A stretch of DNA of 64,000 nt from Streptomyces sp. NBRC 109706 (GTDB lineage: Bacteria; Actinomycetota; Actinomycetes; Streptomycetales; Streptomycetaceae), in NCBI RefSeq assembly GCF_000974485.1, contig NZ_BBOM01000007.1:62001-126000 (forward strand), written 5' to 3'. Every line of letters starts with the position of its first letter. Position 1 is the stretch's first letter. This document shows positions 32,618-40,038 of the stretch, one piece after another. The notes under the pieces are model-generated. The model searched no databases. It was not told where the DNA came from and worked only from the letters and a program-made list of their open reading frames with translations. The position numbers and the translations under genes were made by a program.

Positions 32618-33414
32618 GACCGCCCCTCTCGTTCCACGGCCCGCGCGGTTCGCGCACGCTCGGCCGTCCTCCCGCCCCTCGCCCCGTCCGTCGTCCCCGC
32701 GGCTGCCGGGCCTCGCGCCGGGGCTTCTGTCCGGGTTGTCTCGGTGTCGGCGGCCTCGGTGTCCGCCTGGCCCGGGAACGCACGGTTGACAAAGCCCCTG
32801 ATGTGCTCGCTCAGCAACTCGCCCGCCCGGTCGGCGTCCCCGGCCTCGGCGGCGGCCAGAATCGCGCGATGCTCCTCCGCCTCCCGCTCCCAGGTGGGAA
32901 CGGTCTGCCAGACGAACGACGAGACCAGCGCGGCCTGATCGCGCAGATCGTCCAACATCCGCACCAGCAGCGGATTCCCGCACGGCAGATAGAGCGCGCG
33001 GTGGAAGTCCCGGTTGGCCAGCGAACGTTCGGCGCTGTCGACGGCGGAGTCGGCCCGGGTCAGCGCGGCGTGCGCGGCGGCCAACGCGGCCGACCGGTTC
33101 ACCGCCCGGCGCATGGCCTCCGGCTCCAGCAGCAGTCTGACGTCGTAGATCGCCCTGGCCATGTCCGCGTCCACGGTGCGGACGGCGGCCCCCTTGTACT
33201 CGCTCATCACCACAAGACCCCGACCCGCCAGGGTCTTGAGCGCCTCCCGCACCGGGGTCTTGGAGACCCCGAACTGGGCCGCGAGTTCGGTCTCCACCAG
33301 AGCGGTCCCGGGCGCCAACCCTCCGGTGAGGATGGCGTGCGTCAGGTGCTCCAGGACGAACTGCGTCCGGGAGGGGATGGGCACCGGGGCGGCGCCGGAC
33401 AGGGGTGCGTTCAT
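32614..33414 (-). CDS. GntR-family regulator, FadR/FCD subfamily
   Basis: 266 residues. The winged helix spans about residues 15-80 (VLEHLTHAILTGGLAPGTAL, VSKTPVREALKTLAGRGLV). The all-helical FCD ligand domain follows, with the metal-binding pattern visible in DFHRALYLPCGNPLL, and EEHRAILAAAEAGDADRAGELLSEHI. The tail of about 45 residues is Ala/Thr/Arg-rich. The ATG at 33414 follows GAGGG; a longer frame runs through the operator region. It is first in the pectin/sugar-acid operon and probably represses it until a sugar acid binds. Confidence 0.92.
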   Translation of the reverse strand: MNAPLSGAAPVPIPSRTQFVLEHLTHAILTGGLAPGTALVETELAAQFGVSKTPVREALKTLAGRGLVVMSEYKGAAVRTVDADMARAIYDVRLLLEPEAMRRAVNRSAALAAAHAALTRADSAVDSAERSLANRDFHRALYLPCGNPLLVRMLDDLRDQAALVSSFVWQTVPTWEREAEEHRAILAAAEAGDADRAGELLSEHIRGFVNRAFPGQADTEAADTETTRTEAPARGPAAAGTTDGARGGRTAERARTARAVEREGRS

Positions 33415-33450
33415 GCGGGATGGCCCTCGGTTCTCGGGTCTCAGTGCTCG

Positions 33451-33484
33451 CATATGGCATCTCGTATATGACATATGGCGTACG
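33451..33484 (-). promoter_or_regulatory. Repeat-rich operator region upstream of the GntR operon
   Basis: Two direct copies of CATATGGC (33451-33458 and 33472-33479) are 21 bases apart, two helical turns, with TCGTATATGA between them and TACGA after. The AT-rich block stands out in this genome and lies 37-70 bases before the GntR start, where autoregulation would act. Confidence 0.45.
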
Positions 33485-33593
33485 ACGTGCGGCCCGATGA
33501 AGTTAGGACCGTGCCCGGCCGGCGTCAACACTTCTGACAAAACTCGCCGCCGACGCCGCCGTTTGCGGAGGCACCCCGCCCGGGCACACGTCG

Positions 33594-33622
33594 GAGCGGG
33601 CGCCTCGGCGAGGCGCCCGCTC
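33594..33622 (-). terminator. Hairpin terminator after the beta-helix gene
   Basis: A perfect 13-bp inverted repeat, GAGCGGGCGCCTC-GGC-GAGGCGCCCGCTC, lies 50 bases downstream of the beta-helix gene stop and upstream of the GntR promoter. Confidence 0.8.
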
Positions 33623-33672
33623 GACGGGGCAGGACGGTGGGCCGCCGACGCGGCCCTACCGACCCGTCCGGA

Positions 33673-34884
33673 TCAACTGCAGGTGTTGCGCGGCGAGTTG
33701 TTGAACGTCAGGTTCCGATAGGTGATGTTGCTGCCACAGGGGTTCTCGTTGAGGGCCGAGTTGGTGATCGTGAGGTTCTGAAGCGTGATGTCACGGGTGT
33801 TGGCGAACTCCGTCCGGGCCGCGATGCGGATGTCGCCCGGCCCCTGGACCGTCCCCCCGTTGGTCGCGAGGTTCACGTTGTAGCAGTTCTCGATCAGGAT
33901 GGCGTTGCTGCCGGTGTTGGCGATGGTGATCCGACCGATCTCCGCTCCGCCGCTCTCCGAGACGCAGAAGATCCCACGTCCACCGCCCCTGGCGAGGACC
34001 TCGCCGACCCGGATGTTGACCGGGTAGCTGTCGCCGATTCGTCCGTTGCGGTTGGCCATCCGGAACGCGGCGTAGCCGGTTCCGGCGCCGGTGCCCTCGC
34101 CGTCCACCAGGTCGACGGTGGCATTGATGGTGTCGTTGAGCAGCAGACCGGACTCGCCGGTGTTCCTGGCGGTGACCGTGCCGATGGTCAGCCCGTCCAC
34201 CCCGTAGGTCTCCACGGCATGGCTGCCGCTGCCGGAGACGAAGACATTGTCGATGCGAACATTGCGGGTGCGGACATTACGGTTGTCGTGGTTGTCGATC
34301 CGGATGCCGAGCCCGCCGGAGAGACGCATATCGATCTGCCCCAGGGCGATATCCGTGCCGTTCCGGACAAAGACACCGAAGTACGGGGCGCCGGTGACCT
34401 GGAGATGGCGCACCTCGACGGAGCTGGCGTTCCTGATCCGCACCGGCGCGTGGTTGGCGCCGACGGACCCGGTCACATCGATGCTGCCGCACACATCCAG
34501 CACCGTATGACTGGGCAGGTCGAGCGACTGGTTGCCCGGAACCGAACCCGAACCGCGCACCACCACCGCCTGTTTGCTGGTGCGACCCGGATCGAGGCTG
34601 TTGACGGCCGCCCGCATCGCGGACAGCATGTCCGTTCCCGAATAGCCGGGCGCGGTCCAGGTGTTGCCGTTCCGTACGGCCTCGGCCTGGTAACTGCCGT
34701 CGCCACAGGCCAACGTGCCGGGGTCGGCGGCGGGGGCGGGGCTGACGGCGGGGGCGGCGGGGGCGGCAGGGGTGGCATGCGCCGAACCGGTCAGCGTCGC
34801 GGCGCCGGTCACCAGCGCGAGCAGGGCGGATGCGAACAGGGTGAGTTTGCGTCGGTTACCAATAGAAGCGGCTCTGGTTCCCAT
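33673..34884 (-). CDS. Secreted right-handed beta-helix protein
   Basis: 403 residues. A signal peptide (KLTLFASALLALVTGAATL, cleavage after SAHA) is followed by an Ala/Pro linker, then about 13 beta-helix coils such as VRIRNASSVEVRHLQVTG, IRIDNHDNRNVRTRNVRIDNV and DITLQNLTITN. The Asn-rich turns and length fit pectate lyases and related polysaccharide-active enzymes. The catalytic motifs of GH28 polygalacturonases are not evident, so the activity stays open. The ATG follows GAGGAG six bases upstream. Two LacI-type palindromes lie upstream (35014, 35219), and the pectate lyase operon is next door, supporting a cell-wall role. Confidence 0.85.
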   Translation of the reverse strand: MGTRAASIGNRRKLTLFASALLALVTGAATLTGSAHATPAAPAAPAVSPAPAADPGTLACGDGSYQAEAVRNGNTWTAPGYSGTDMLSAMRAAVNSLDPGRTSKQAVVVRGSGSVPGNQSLDLPSHTVLDVCGSIDVTGSVGANHAPVRIRNASSVEVRHLQVTGAPYFGVFVRNGTDIALGQIDMRLSGGLGIRIDNHDNRNVRTRNVRIDNVFVSGSGSHAVETYGVDGLTIGTVTARNTGESGLLLNDTINATVDLVDGEGTGAGTGYAAFRMANRNGRIGDSYPVNIRVGEVLARGGGRGIFCVSESGGAEIGRITIANTGSNAILIENCYNVNLATNGGTVQGPGDIRIAARTEFANTRDITLQNLTITNSALNENPCGSNITYRNLTFNNSPRNTCS

Positions 34885-35013
34885 CGTTGACTCCTCGTGG
34901 GGGGTTGGGGAGCAAACGCCTCGCCACCGGGCCGGGCCCACACCGACCGGGAGCGCCGAGTAACGCCCGGGGCCGGCGGACGCCAGGGGACCGGCCAGCG
35001 CCAGGGCGTTGCG

Positions 35014-35025
35014 TGAATCGATTCA
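35014..35025. promoter_or_regulatory. LacI-type palindrome TGAATCGATTCA
   Basis: A perfect 12-bp palindrome with the central CG step favoured by LacI-family proteins, 130 bases upstream of the beta-helix start codon. Confidence 0.5.
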
Positions 35026-35218
35026 TGCTGAGACCGTCCTCGTCCAGGGACCTGCATCTCGGTGATTCGACGGTGGTGCTGGTGTTGCCGGCGGTGGTGC
35101 GGTGACTCGCCGGTTCAGAAACACGGCACACGAGGTCGGGGATTCGAACTCGCGGGCCACACCGGGGAGTCGGGGCATCGCGGGCGCCATGCCGACGAAG
35201 CCGTGGGCTCGACTGGGG

Positions 35219-35271
35219 GTAAGCGCTTGCTGACTGGCGGCGAGTATGCCGCTACCCCCGGGGCACGTCAA
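35219..35271 (-). promoter_or_regulatory. Sigma-70-like promoter with LacI-type operator
   Basis: On the minus strand TTGACG (35266-35271) is 17 bases from CATACT (35243-35248). The palindrome-cored GCAAGCGCTTAC (35219-35230) lies 12 bases further down, about +7 to +18, the classic position for a repressor site. Transcription would run to the beta-helix gene with a leader of some 350 bases. Confidence 0.55.
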
Positions 35272-35582
35272 TAACAACGGCAAGCGGGCGGAGTGTTCGG
35301 GGCGCGCGACCCGGAACCGGCCCACCGTCGCCGGCCGGGCGGGCGGACGTCTGGCCGGTGTCGGCGGGGGGGTGGGGCGGCAACGGACCGCCTCTCGGGA
35401 ACCACTGACGCCCCGCACCGACCCCGGGGGCAACACAGTTGAACCAGCCATGCGACACATTCGCAACGCGCCGGCGCCGAATCGAAATCCGCGAAGGGCG
35501 CGGGCCGGGGCTATTCACTCGCAACGGGAGACCCCCCACCGAAGGAACGTTGGCAGGGGGTCTCCCGGTCACGGCGGTCGAC

Positions 35583-35759
35583 TCACTCCACCTTCAAGTG
35601 GATTCGACTGAGGACTTCCACAAAGCTCATACTCAGACCGGTACTGACAACCTTGATGCCGCGACTATCAGCAATCTCCTGGAACTCGGCGACCAGCCCC
35701 TCGGGATCAGTCTCGTCGTAGGCGTAGTCCAGATCGGTGTCGTGGAGATAGATCAGCAC
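35583..35759 (-). CDS. Small unknown protein, 58 residues
   Basis: It begins with a GTG preceded by GAGGGGG seven bases upstream. The peptide starts MLIYLHDTDLDYAYDETD and ends SFVEVLSRIHLKVE. It is acidic, with a predicted strand, helix, strand, helix order, and could be a small alpha/beta fold. Codon use is less GC-biased than in neighbouring housekeeping genes. Its start overlaps the end of the 73-residue gene upstream, so the two are coupled. I do not recognise it. It faces an XRE/DUF397 pair, which in Streptomyces often mark variable accessory loci. Confidence 0.65.
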   Translation of the reverse strand: MLIYLHDTDLDYAYDETDPEGLVAEFQEIADSRGIKVVSTGLSMSFVEVLSRIHLKVE

Positions 35760-35974
35760 GAGGAGTCCCCCTCGCGGCAGCGGGAAGCGCCCTGTCGGCC
35801 CGCTTCCTCGTGAACTGGCAGCGTATCGGGGGTCTGGGCCGGCCTCTCAGGCTGCTCTCCGGTCACGCCGATCCCGTGCCGGCGAACAGGCTCTTCCGCT
35901 CCGGAAACACGCCGAAGGGGTTCGTCCTGGCCATACTCCAGATCAATCTGGTCGCGACGTAGGTAGGTGATCAC
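35753..35974 (-). CDS. Small unknown protein, 73 residues
   Basis: The GTG at 35974 has AAGGAG eight bases upstream, one of the best ribosome sites in this area. The peptide begins MITYLRRDQIDLEYGQDEPL and then becomes a charged, Pro/Glu/Arg-rich tail that looks disordered and ends REGDSSC. No homologue is known to me. The N-terminal TYLRRDQIDLEY, with the next protein's LIYLHDTDLDYAY, hints that the two are distant relatives of one fold. It is divergent from the XRE regulator 204 bases away. Confidence 0.65.
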   Translation of the reverse strand: MITYLRRDQIDLEYGQDEPLRRVSGAEEPVRRHGIGVTGEQPERPAQTPDTLPVHEEAGRQGASRCREGDSSC

Positions 35975-36178
35975 ACGCCTGTCTCCTTGGTTTTCGGGCC
36001 CATGAGGCTTGTTTCCCGCATCGGGATACCCGACCCGAGGATTCGCACGTTCGTCTCACCCCGGGCTGGTTCGCCCACTTTCCAATACCTTGCCGAACGG
36101 GGGTGGCCGTTGCCATACCATTCAGGCAGACAACTGGCGCTGTCGTTAGACAAGTTGATTCGTCTTAAGGAAACGCAT

Positions 36179-37006
36179 ATGCCAGCCGAACATGACGGCG
36201 ATGATCCGACCGACCCCAACGCCTCGACCCTGGCGCACTTCGGCATGGAAGTCCGCCTGGAGCGCGAGCGCCACCAGGTGACCCAGATGGACTTGGCTGC
36301 CGAAGTCCCCTGCCACCACACACTCGTTCAGAAGATCGAGACCGCCAAGCGGGTTCCCTCGTTCCGGTTCGCGGAGACCTGCGATCGCCTCTTCGACGCC
36401 CATGGTCGGTTCACACGCCTGTGGCCCCTGGTCATCAAGTACGCGTTCCCCGCGTGGTTCCGGCCCTACGTCGAGTTGGAAATGCGCGCCAACTCCGTTC
36501 GGCTGTCCCACCCCTACTTGGTCCCCGGACTCCTTCAGACCGAGGACTACGCGCGAGCCGTACTACGGGCGGGCCGCCCCCGGATACTGGACGACCTGGT
36601 GGACGCTCGGATGGACCGCCAGCGCATCCTGGAACGGGCCAATGCGCCCGAGGTGTGGGTGATCCTCGAAGAGGGGGTGATCCATCGCGAGGTGGGCGGA
36701 CCCAGCATCATGCGGGGCCAGTTGGAAAGGTTGCTCACCTTCGCCGAGAATCCCGCTCATGTCATCCAGATCATCCCTCGCGAGGTTACGGTGCACGCTG
36801 GCTCGGGTGGACCGTTCGTCATTCTCGGCTTCCAGGACAGTGGCGACGTGGTCCACGTGGACGCCTTCCCACGTGGCCATTTGTTGGCCGAGCCAGACGA
36901 TGTGAAGGCGAGCAACTGGGCATACGATCTGCTCAAGGCGGTTGCGCTCTCGCCCGACGACTCGGTGAGCCTGCTGGGCTCCACACTCAAGGAATATGCT
37001 TCATGA
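36179..37006 (+). CDS. XRE-family regulator with DUF5753 domain
   Basis: 275 residues. The helix-turn-helix is at residues 15-75 (FGMEVRLERERHQVTQMDLA, VQKIETAKRVPSFRF). The remainder is the DUF5753 ligand-like domain: VPGLLQTEDYARAVLRAG, RMDRQRIL, WVILEEGVIHREVGG and the ending SVSLLGSTLKEYAS. The ATG at 36179 has AAGGAA six bases upstream; frames extending up to 35987 lack a site. Its stop overlaps the ATG of a DUF397 gene, the standard partner. Such pairs are abundant in Streptomyces; some affect development and antibiotic production, and a toxin-antitoxin-like role has been suggested. Confidence 0.92.
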   Translation: MPAEHDGDDPTDPNASTLAHFGMEVRLERERHQVTQMDLAAEVPCHHTLVQKIETAKRVPSFRFAETCDRLFDAHGRFTRLWPLVIKYAFPAWFRPYVELEMRANSVRLSHPYLVPGLLQTEDYARAVLRAGRPRILDDLVDARMDRQRILERANAPEVWVILEEGVIHREVGGPSIMRGQLERLLTFAENPAHVIQIIPREVTVHAGSGGPFVILGFQDSGDVVHVDAFPRGHLLAEPDDVKASNWAYDLLKAVALSPDDSVSLLGSTLKEYAS

Positions 37007-37197
37007 CCAACAGTCATCCCCTGACACATGCCTGGCGCCGCAGCAGCTACAGCGGCCCCAACGGTGGTGAATGCCTGGAGGTCGCGGATGGCGTACCGGA
37101 AGAGGTCCCCGTGCGCGACAGCAAGAACCCCCACGGCCCCACACTCGCCTTCCCCACCGCAAGCTGGTCCGCCTTCGTCGATCTGACCAAACGCTGA
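37003..37197 (+). CDS. DUF397 small protein
   Basis: 64 residues with the whole DUF397 signature: WRRSSYSGPNGGECLEVAD, VPVRDSKNPHGPTLAFP and SWSAFVDLTKR. It overlaps the XRE gene by four bases (ATGA). DUF397 proteins are the constant partners of DUF5753 regulators and are thought to bind or modulate them; the mechanism is not established. Confidence 0.93.
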   Translation: MTNSHPLTHAWRRSSYSGPNGGECLEVADGVPEEVPVRDSKNPHGPTLAFPTASWSAFVDLTKR

Positions 37198-37300
37198 CCC
37201 ACGACTCCCGACAGGCCCCGAGCCGCCCACGCACAGGCCGAGTTGCGCCAGCGTCGGCGGCCTCGGCGCTCGACCGTGCGCTCTCGGTGTCAACCAACTG

Positions 37301-37636
37301 CTATACCGTCAGGCGCCGTTGGCTCGCCGCCGTCTGCTGGACCTCCAGCACGGCGCGTCGTAACTTCGCGGCGAAGGCGGCATCTCGGCTGCCCGCCGCC
37401 TCCAGGGCTCCCACCACCCGCCGCCGCGTCTGCTCGCTGGGCGCCGGGGCCCCCTCGACCGCCTCCGTCTCCAGACGGACCAGCGCCGGATCCGACCCCA
37501 ACTGCGCCTGGACCGTGGCCCGCAGACGCCCCAGGGCCGCCTCCAACGCCTGATCCGGCGCGGCCTCGGACCGACCACCGACACTGCGGAAGATCCACAC
37601 CATGGCGGCCACCGCCATGGATCCCAACTCGACCAT
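37301..37636 (-). CDS. Small unknown protein, 111 residues
   Basis: The ATG is preceded by a GGGGGGAAAG ribosome site. The N-terminus MVELGSMAVAAMVWIFRSVG could be a short membrane anchor. The remainder is helical and charged, with an Ala/Glu/Arg-rich coiled-coil-like region (ALEAALGRLRATVQAQLG, RRRVVGALEAAGSRDAAFAAKLRRAVLEVQ is the area). It ends with RRLTV. I do not recognise a family. The 170 bases upstream are comparatively AT-rich (around GTAACTGAGAGTAAC and AGTTTTGGGGTAGT) and probably hold its promoter. Confidence 0.7.
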   Translation of the reverse strand: MVELGSMAVAAMVWIFRSVGGRSEAAPDQALEAALGRLRATVQAQLGSDPALVRLETEAVEGAPAPSEQTRRRVVGALEAAGSRDAAFAAKLRRAVLEVQQTAASQRRLTV

Positions 37637-37806
37637 CTTTCCCCCCACCGAGCTCCCTTGAGTCACCTCTCGTAACTGAGAGTAACAGTTTTGGGGTAGT
37701 CTGGGGAAGCCCACAGCGGAGAAAAGTTGGGAGAAAAGCGAGAGTGGTTGGAAAAAGAGTCGGGGGCTTCGCGACAGAGATGCGGAGAGGTCCCTCCCGG
37801 CAGGTG

Positions 37807-38790
37807 TCAGGGGCGGTAGTGGTCGGCGACGATCTCGTCGACGATCCGCCGCGCCTCCCGCCCCCGTGCCTCCGGCCCCCGCGCGGGATCGTCTCCCCCG
37901 CCGGTCGGCAGCGAACCGGCCCAGGCGACAAGGGACTTCCACAGGGCCCAGCCCCGCCCCCGCGCCCAGGTTCCCGCGTCGACGGCGAGACGCTCGCGGA
38001 AGGCCGCGCGGCTCTGGCCGGAAAACAGCGTCCAGGCGATGGGCAGATCGCAGGCCGGATCGCCGACACCGCACGTTCCGAAGTCGATCACTCCGGCGAG
38101 CGCCCCGTTCCGCACCAGGAGGTTGCCCATGGCCACATCCCCGTGGAACCAGACCGGCCGCCCGTCCCATTCGGCCCGCAGCGCCGTCTCCCAGACGCCA
38201 CGCAGGGGTTCGGTGTCCGCGTGGCCGTCCAGCGCGGCCAGGGCGCGGCGGGTCTCGCCGTCATAGGTGCGCAACGGCCCGCCCCTGAACCAGTTGTGCT
38301 GTCCCGGGGGCGGCCCGTCCGAGGCGTCGAGGCCGCGCAGCACGGCCAGAAACGCCGCGAGATCCACGGCGAACGAGAGGGGATCGGCGATCCCCGCCGC
38401 GCTCGCCGGCTCGCCGTCCAACCACCGGTAGACGGACCAGACATGGGGATAGCCCTCCCCGGGCACGCCCTTCGCCAGCGGCACGGGGACGGGCAGTGGC
38501 AGGCTCGACGCGAACACCGGCAGCCAGCGGTGCTCCTTCTCCACCGCCAGGGCATAGGGCGCCGCGCTCGGCAGGCGGACCGACAGGGCGTCGCCGAGGT
38601 GGAACGTCCGGTTGTCCCACCCCTCGTTCGCCACCCGCCGGATCGGCAGCCCGTCCCACTGGGGGAACTGCGTCGCCACCAGCCGACGCACCAGGTCCTC
38701 GTCCGCCGGGAAGCGCTCGGGCACGGGGCCGGCCTCCGGCGCCGGCTCGGTAACGCCCGGGGTGGGACCGGGAATTGGCGTGTCGCTCAT
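37807..38790 (-). CDS. Aminoglycoside-phosphotransferase-like kinase
   Basis: 327 residues, APH/choline-kinase fold. The Brenner motif is WFHGDVAMGNLLVRNG near residue 205, followed by the metal-binding VIDFGTCGVGDPACDLPIAW. The N-lobe has RRVANEGWDNRTFHLG and the LAVEKEHRWLP helix. The ATG at 38790 is used because 23 earlier residues are low-complexity and unsupported. Most actinomycete members of this type phosphorylate unknown small molecules, so antibiotic resistance should not be assumed. Confidence 0.9.
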   Translation of the reverse strand: MSDTPIPGPTPGVTEPAPEAGPVPERFPADEDLVRRLVATQFPQWDGLPIRRVANEGWDNRTFHLGDALSVRLPSAAPYALAVEKEHRWLPVFASSLPLPVPVPLAKGVPGEGYPHVWSVYRWLDGEPASAAGIADPLSFAVDLAAFLAVLRGLDASDGPPPGQHNWFRGGPLRTYDGETRRALAALDGHADTEPLRGVWETALRAEWDGRPVWFHGDVAMGNLLVRNGALAGVIDFGTCGVGDPACDLPIAWTLFSGQSRAAFRERLAVDAGTWARGRGWALWKSLVAWAGSLPTGGGDDPARGPEARGREARRIVDEIVADHYRP

Positions 38791-38871
38791 CGGCGACCGG
38801 ACACGGCGGCGTTGACGAGGAGGGCCATGGCGGCAGCCTAGAGCGGTGACGCCCGGCACGGCGTCGGGGAG

Positions 38872-39516
38872 CTATGCCTCCGGCAGGAAGAACGCGGCGG
38901 ATCTGGCCGCCGCCTCGCGCGCCCGCACGGCGGGGGCGCCGGAGGCCGCGTGGACGGCGCGCCAGCGCTGACTGGTGTCGGTGACAAAGGTGCGGCCCTC
39001 GGGGCTGCTCGGAAAGGCGGCGATATCGGCGAGTTCACGCCCGGCCAGATGGCGGGCGAGGCCCAGCAGGCCGAGGTCCCAGCGGATACCGGCGACCCCG
39101 GGGCCATAGCGGTCCCAGCCGGCGGGCGCGTGGATGGTGTGCTCCAGCTCCAGGAGGGTGGCGCCATAGCCGGCGGCGCTCAGCCGCAGGGTGACCTCGG
39201 AGCTGTCGTCGGCGTCGAGCGCCCGCAGCTGTTCGTCGTCGACCCAGCTGACCTGGAGCAGCCCCGGTCGGGCACAGCGCAGGACCTTGCCCCGGGCACC
39301 GCCCTCCAGTTGGAAGGCGCCGTCCTCGCGGATGTCCCCGGTCACCGGGCCCAGCCAGTGGACGAGGCGTTCGGGGGTGACACAGGCGTGCCAGACGTTC
39401 TCCTGGGTGGCGTCCAGGGAGCGGCGGAGCGCGATGGTGACGGCGTCGCCGGCGGGATCGGTACGGTGCCGGGCCTCACGCCGAACGGCGAGGACGGCGT
39501 CAACGAGAGCGGCCAT
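38872..39516 (-). CDS. SRPBCC (START/AHSA1-like) domain protein
   Basis: 214 residues. The AHSA1-like barrel spans about residues 25-150: TIALRRSLDATQENVWHACV, PERLVHWLGPVTGDIREDGAFQLEGG, VLRCARPGLLQVSWVDDEQL and the strand ATLLELEHTI. A helical C-terminal part follows (GIRWDLGLLGLARHLAGREL). This fold binds hydrophobic ligands; members occur as regulators' partners or polyketide-related enzymes, and no ligand is predictable. AGGAAGGG precedes the ATG at 39516. Confidence 0.85.
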   Translation of the reverse strand: MAALVDAVLAVRREARHRTDPAGDAVTIALRRSLDATQENVWHACVTPERLVHWLGPVTGDIREDGAFQLEGGARGKVLRCARPGLLQVSWVDDEQLRALDADDSSEVTLRLSAAGYGATLLELEHTIHAPAGWDRYGPGVAGIRWDLGLLGLARHLAGRELADIAAFPSSPEGRTFVTDTSQRWRAVHAASGAPAVRAREAAARSAAFFLPEA

Positions 39517-39762
39517 CGTGCGGCGCCCTTCCTCGCACGGGGCGCTCGGGGGCGGGCCCGGAGCCCGGGGGGACGGCGCTTCGGCGGCCGGTGGCGGGGG
39601 GCTCCGGGGTCCGTCGGCGGGCGGCTGGGCCCGGTACCTCGCGTGCGTGCACGGCGGCCACGGTAGTGATCCCCGGTGGGCCGGGCCAGCACCGGGCGGT
39701 CGGCGCGGCGGCGCTTCCCCCGCCCACCTCGGTCGGGGTCGCCCCGGCAAAGTGGTGCCCGG

Positions 39763-39957
39763 TCAGGCGTCGAGGGCCCCGCCGGCGGTCTCGCCCCGTC
39801 CACCGTCGGCGACGCCGGCGGCCGGCGGCATCTTCCGGGCGCTTGGCGGCCGGCCGCCTGCGCCGCCGAGGACACCGTGTCGGATGGCGTGACCGGTGTG
39901 CACACCACGGAAGAACTCGCGCACAAAGGCGCCCAAAGGCAGGGACGTCCGCCTCAT
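39763..39957 (-). CDS. Small unknown protein divergent from TetR, 64 residues
   Basis: Supported mainly by its start: GAGGAG lies five bases before the ATG at 39957, just downstream of two TetR-type operator repeats. The first half (MRRTSLPLGAFVREFFRGVH, then TGHAIRHGVLGG) looks like a real folded or membrane-associated segment; the second half is Gly/Ala-rich. It could be the 5' remnant of a longer gene, since divergent TetR targets are usually enzymes or pumps. No family is recognised. The 246 bases between its stop and the SRPBCC gene show nothing specific. Confidence 0.5.
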   Translation of the reverse strand: MRRTSLPLGAFVREFFRGVHTGHAIRHGVLGGAGGRPPSARKMPPAAGVADGGRGETAGGALDA

Positions 39958-39975
39958 CTCAGCTCCTCATATACT

Positions 39976-40018
39976 GATCTGTAAAGCTACTTGAAATCGT
40001 AGTAGACAGATCTGTAAA
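39976..40018. promoter_or_regulatory. TetR operator: two GATCTGTAAA repeats
   Basis: GATCTGTAAA occurs at 39976-39985 and 40009-40018, 33 bases apart (three helical turns). The second copy lies within the perfect palindrome ACAGATCTGT (40006-40015). The AT-rich block sits between the TetR gene and the divergent small gene. Confidence 0.6.
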
Positions 40019-40038
40019 CGCAAGGGGGGATACGCACC

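Larger units (their letters stand above)
34885..35582. other. Long intergenic region upstream of the beta-helix gene
   Basis: Nearly 700 bases without a supported gene. It holds the ribosome site and leader of the beta-helix gene, the palindrome TGAATCGATTCA at 35014, a LacI-type operator at 35219 and a promoter at 35243-35271. Short open frames exist (for instance one starting at the palindrome) but have low-quality codon use and no ribosome site. From about 35290 to 35580 I see nothing specific. Confidence 0.55.

Noticed and set aside
35130..35160. tRNA T-arm-like sequence (GAGTTCGAATCCCC on the minus strand)
   Set aside because: The arms around TTCGAAT pair at only two of five positions, and no acceptor stem, D-arm or anticodon arm can be drawn around it.
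37807..38790. Aminoglycoside resistance determinant
   Set aside because: It has only the general APH/choline-kinase motifs; there is no resistance or biosynthetic context.
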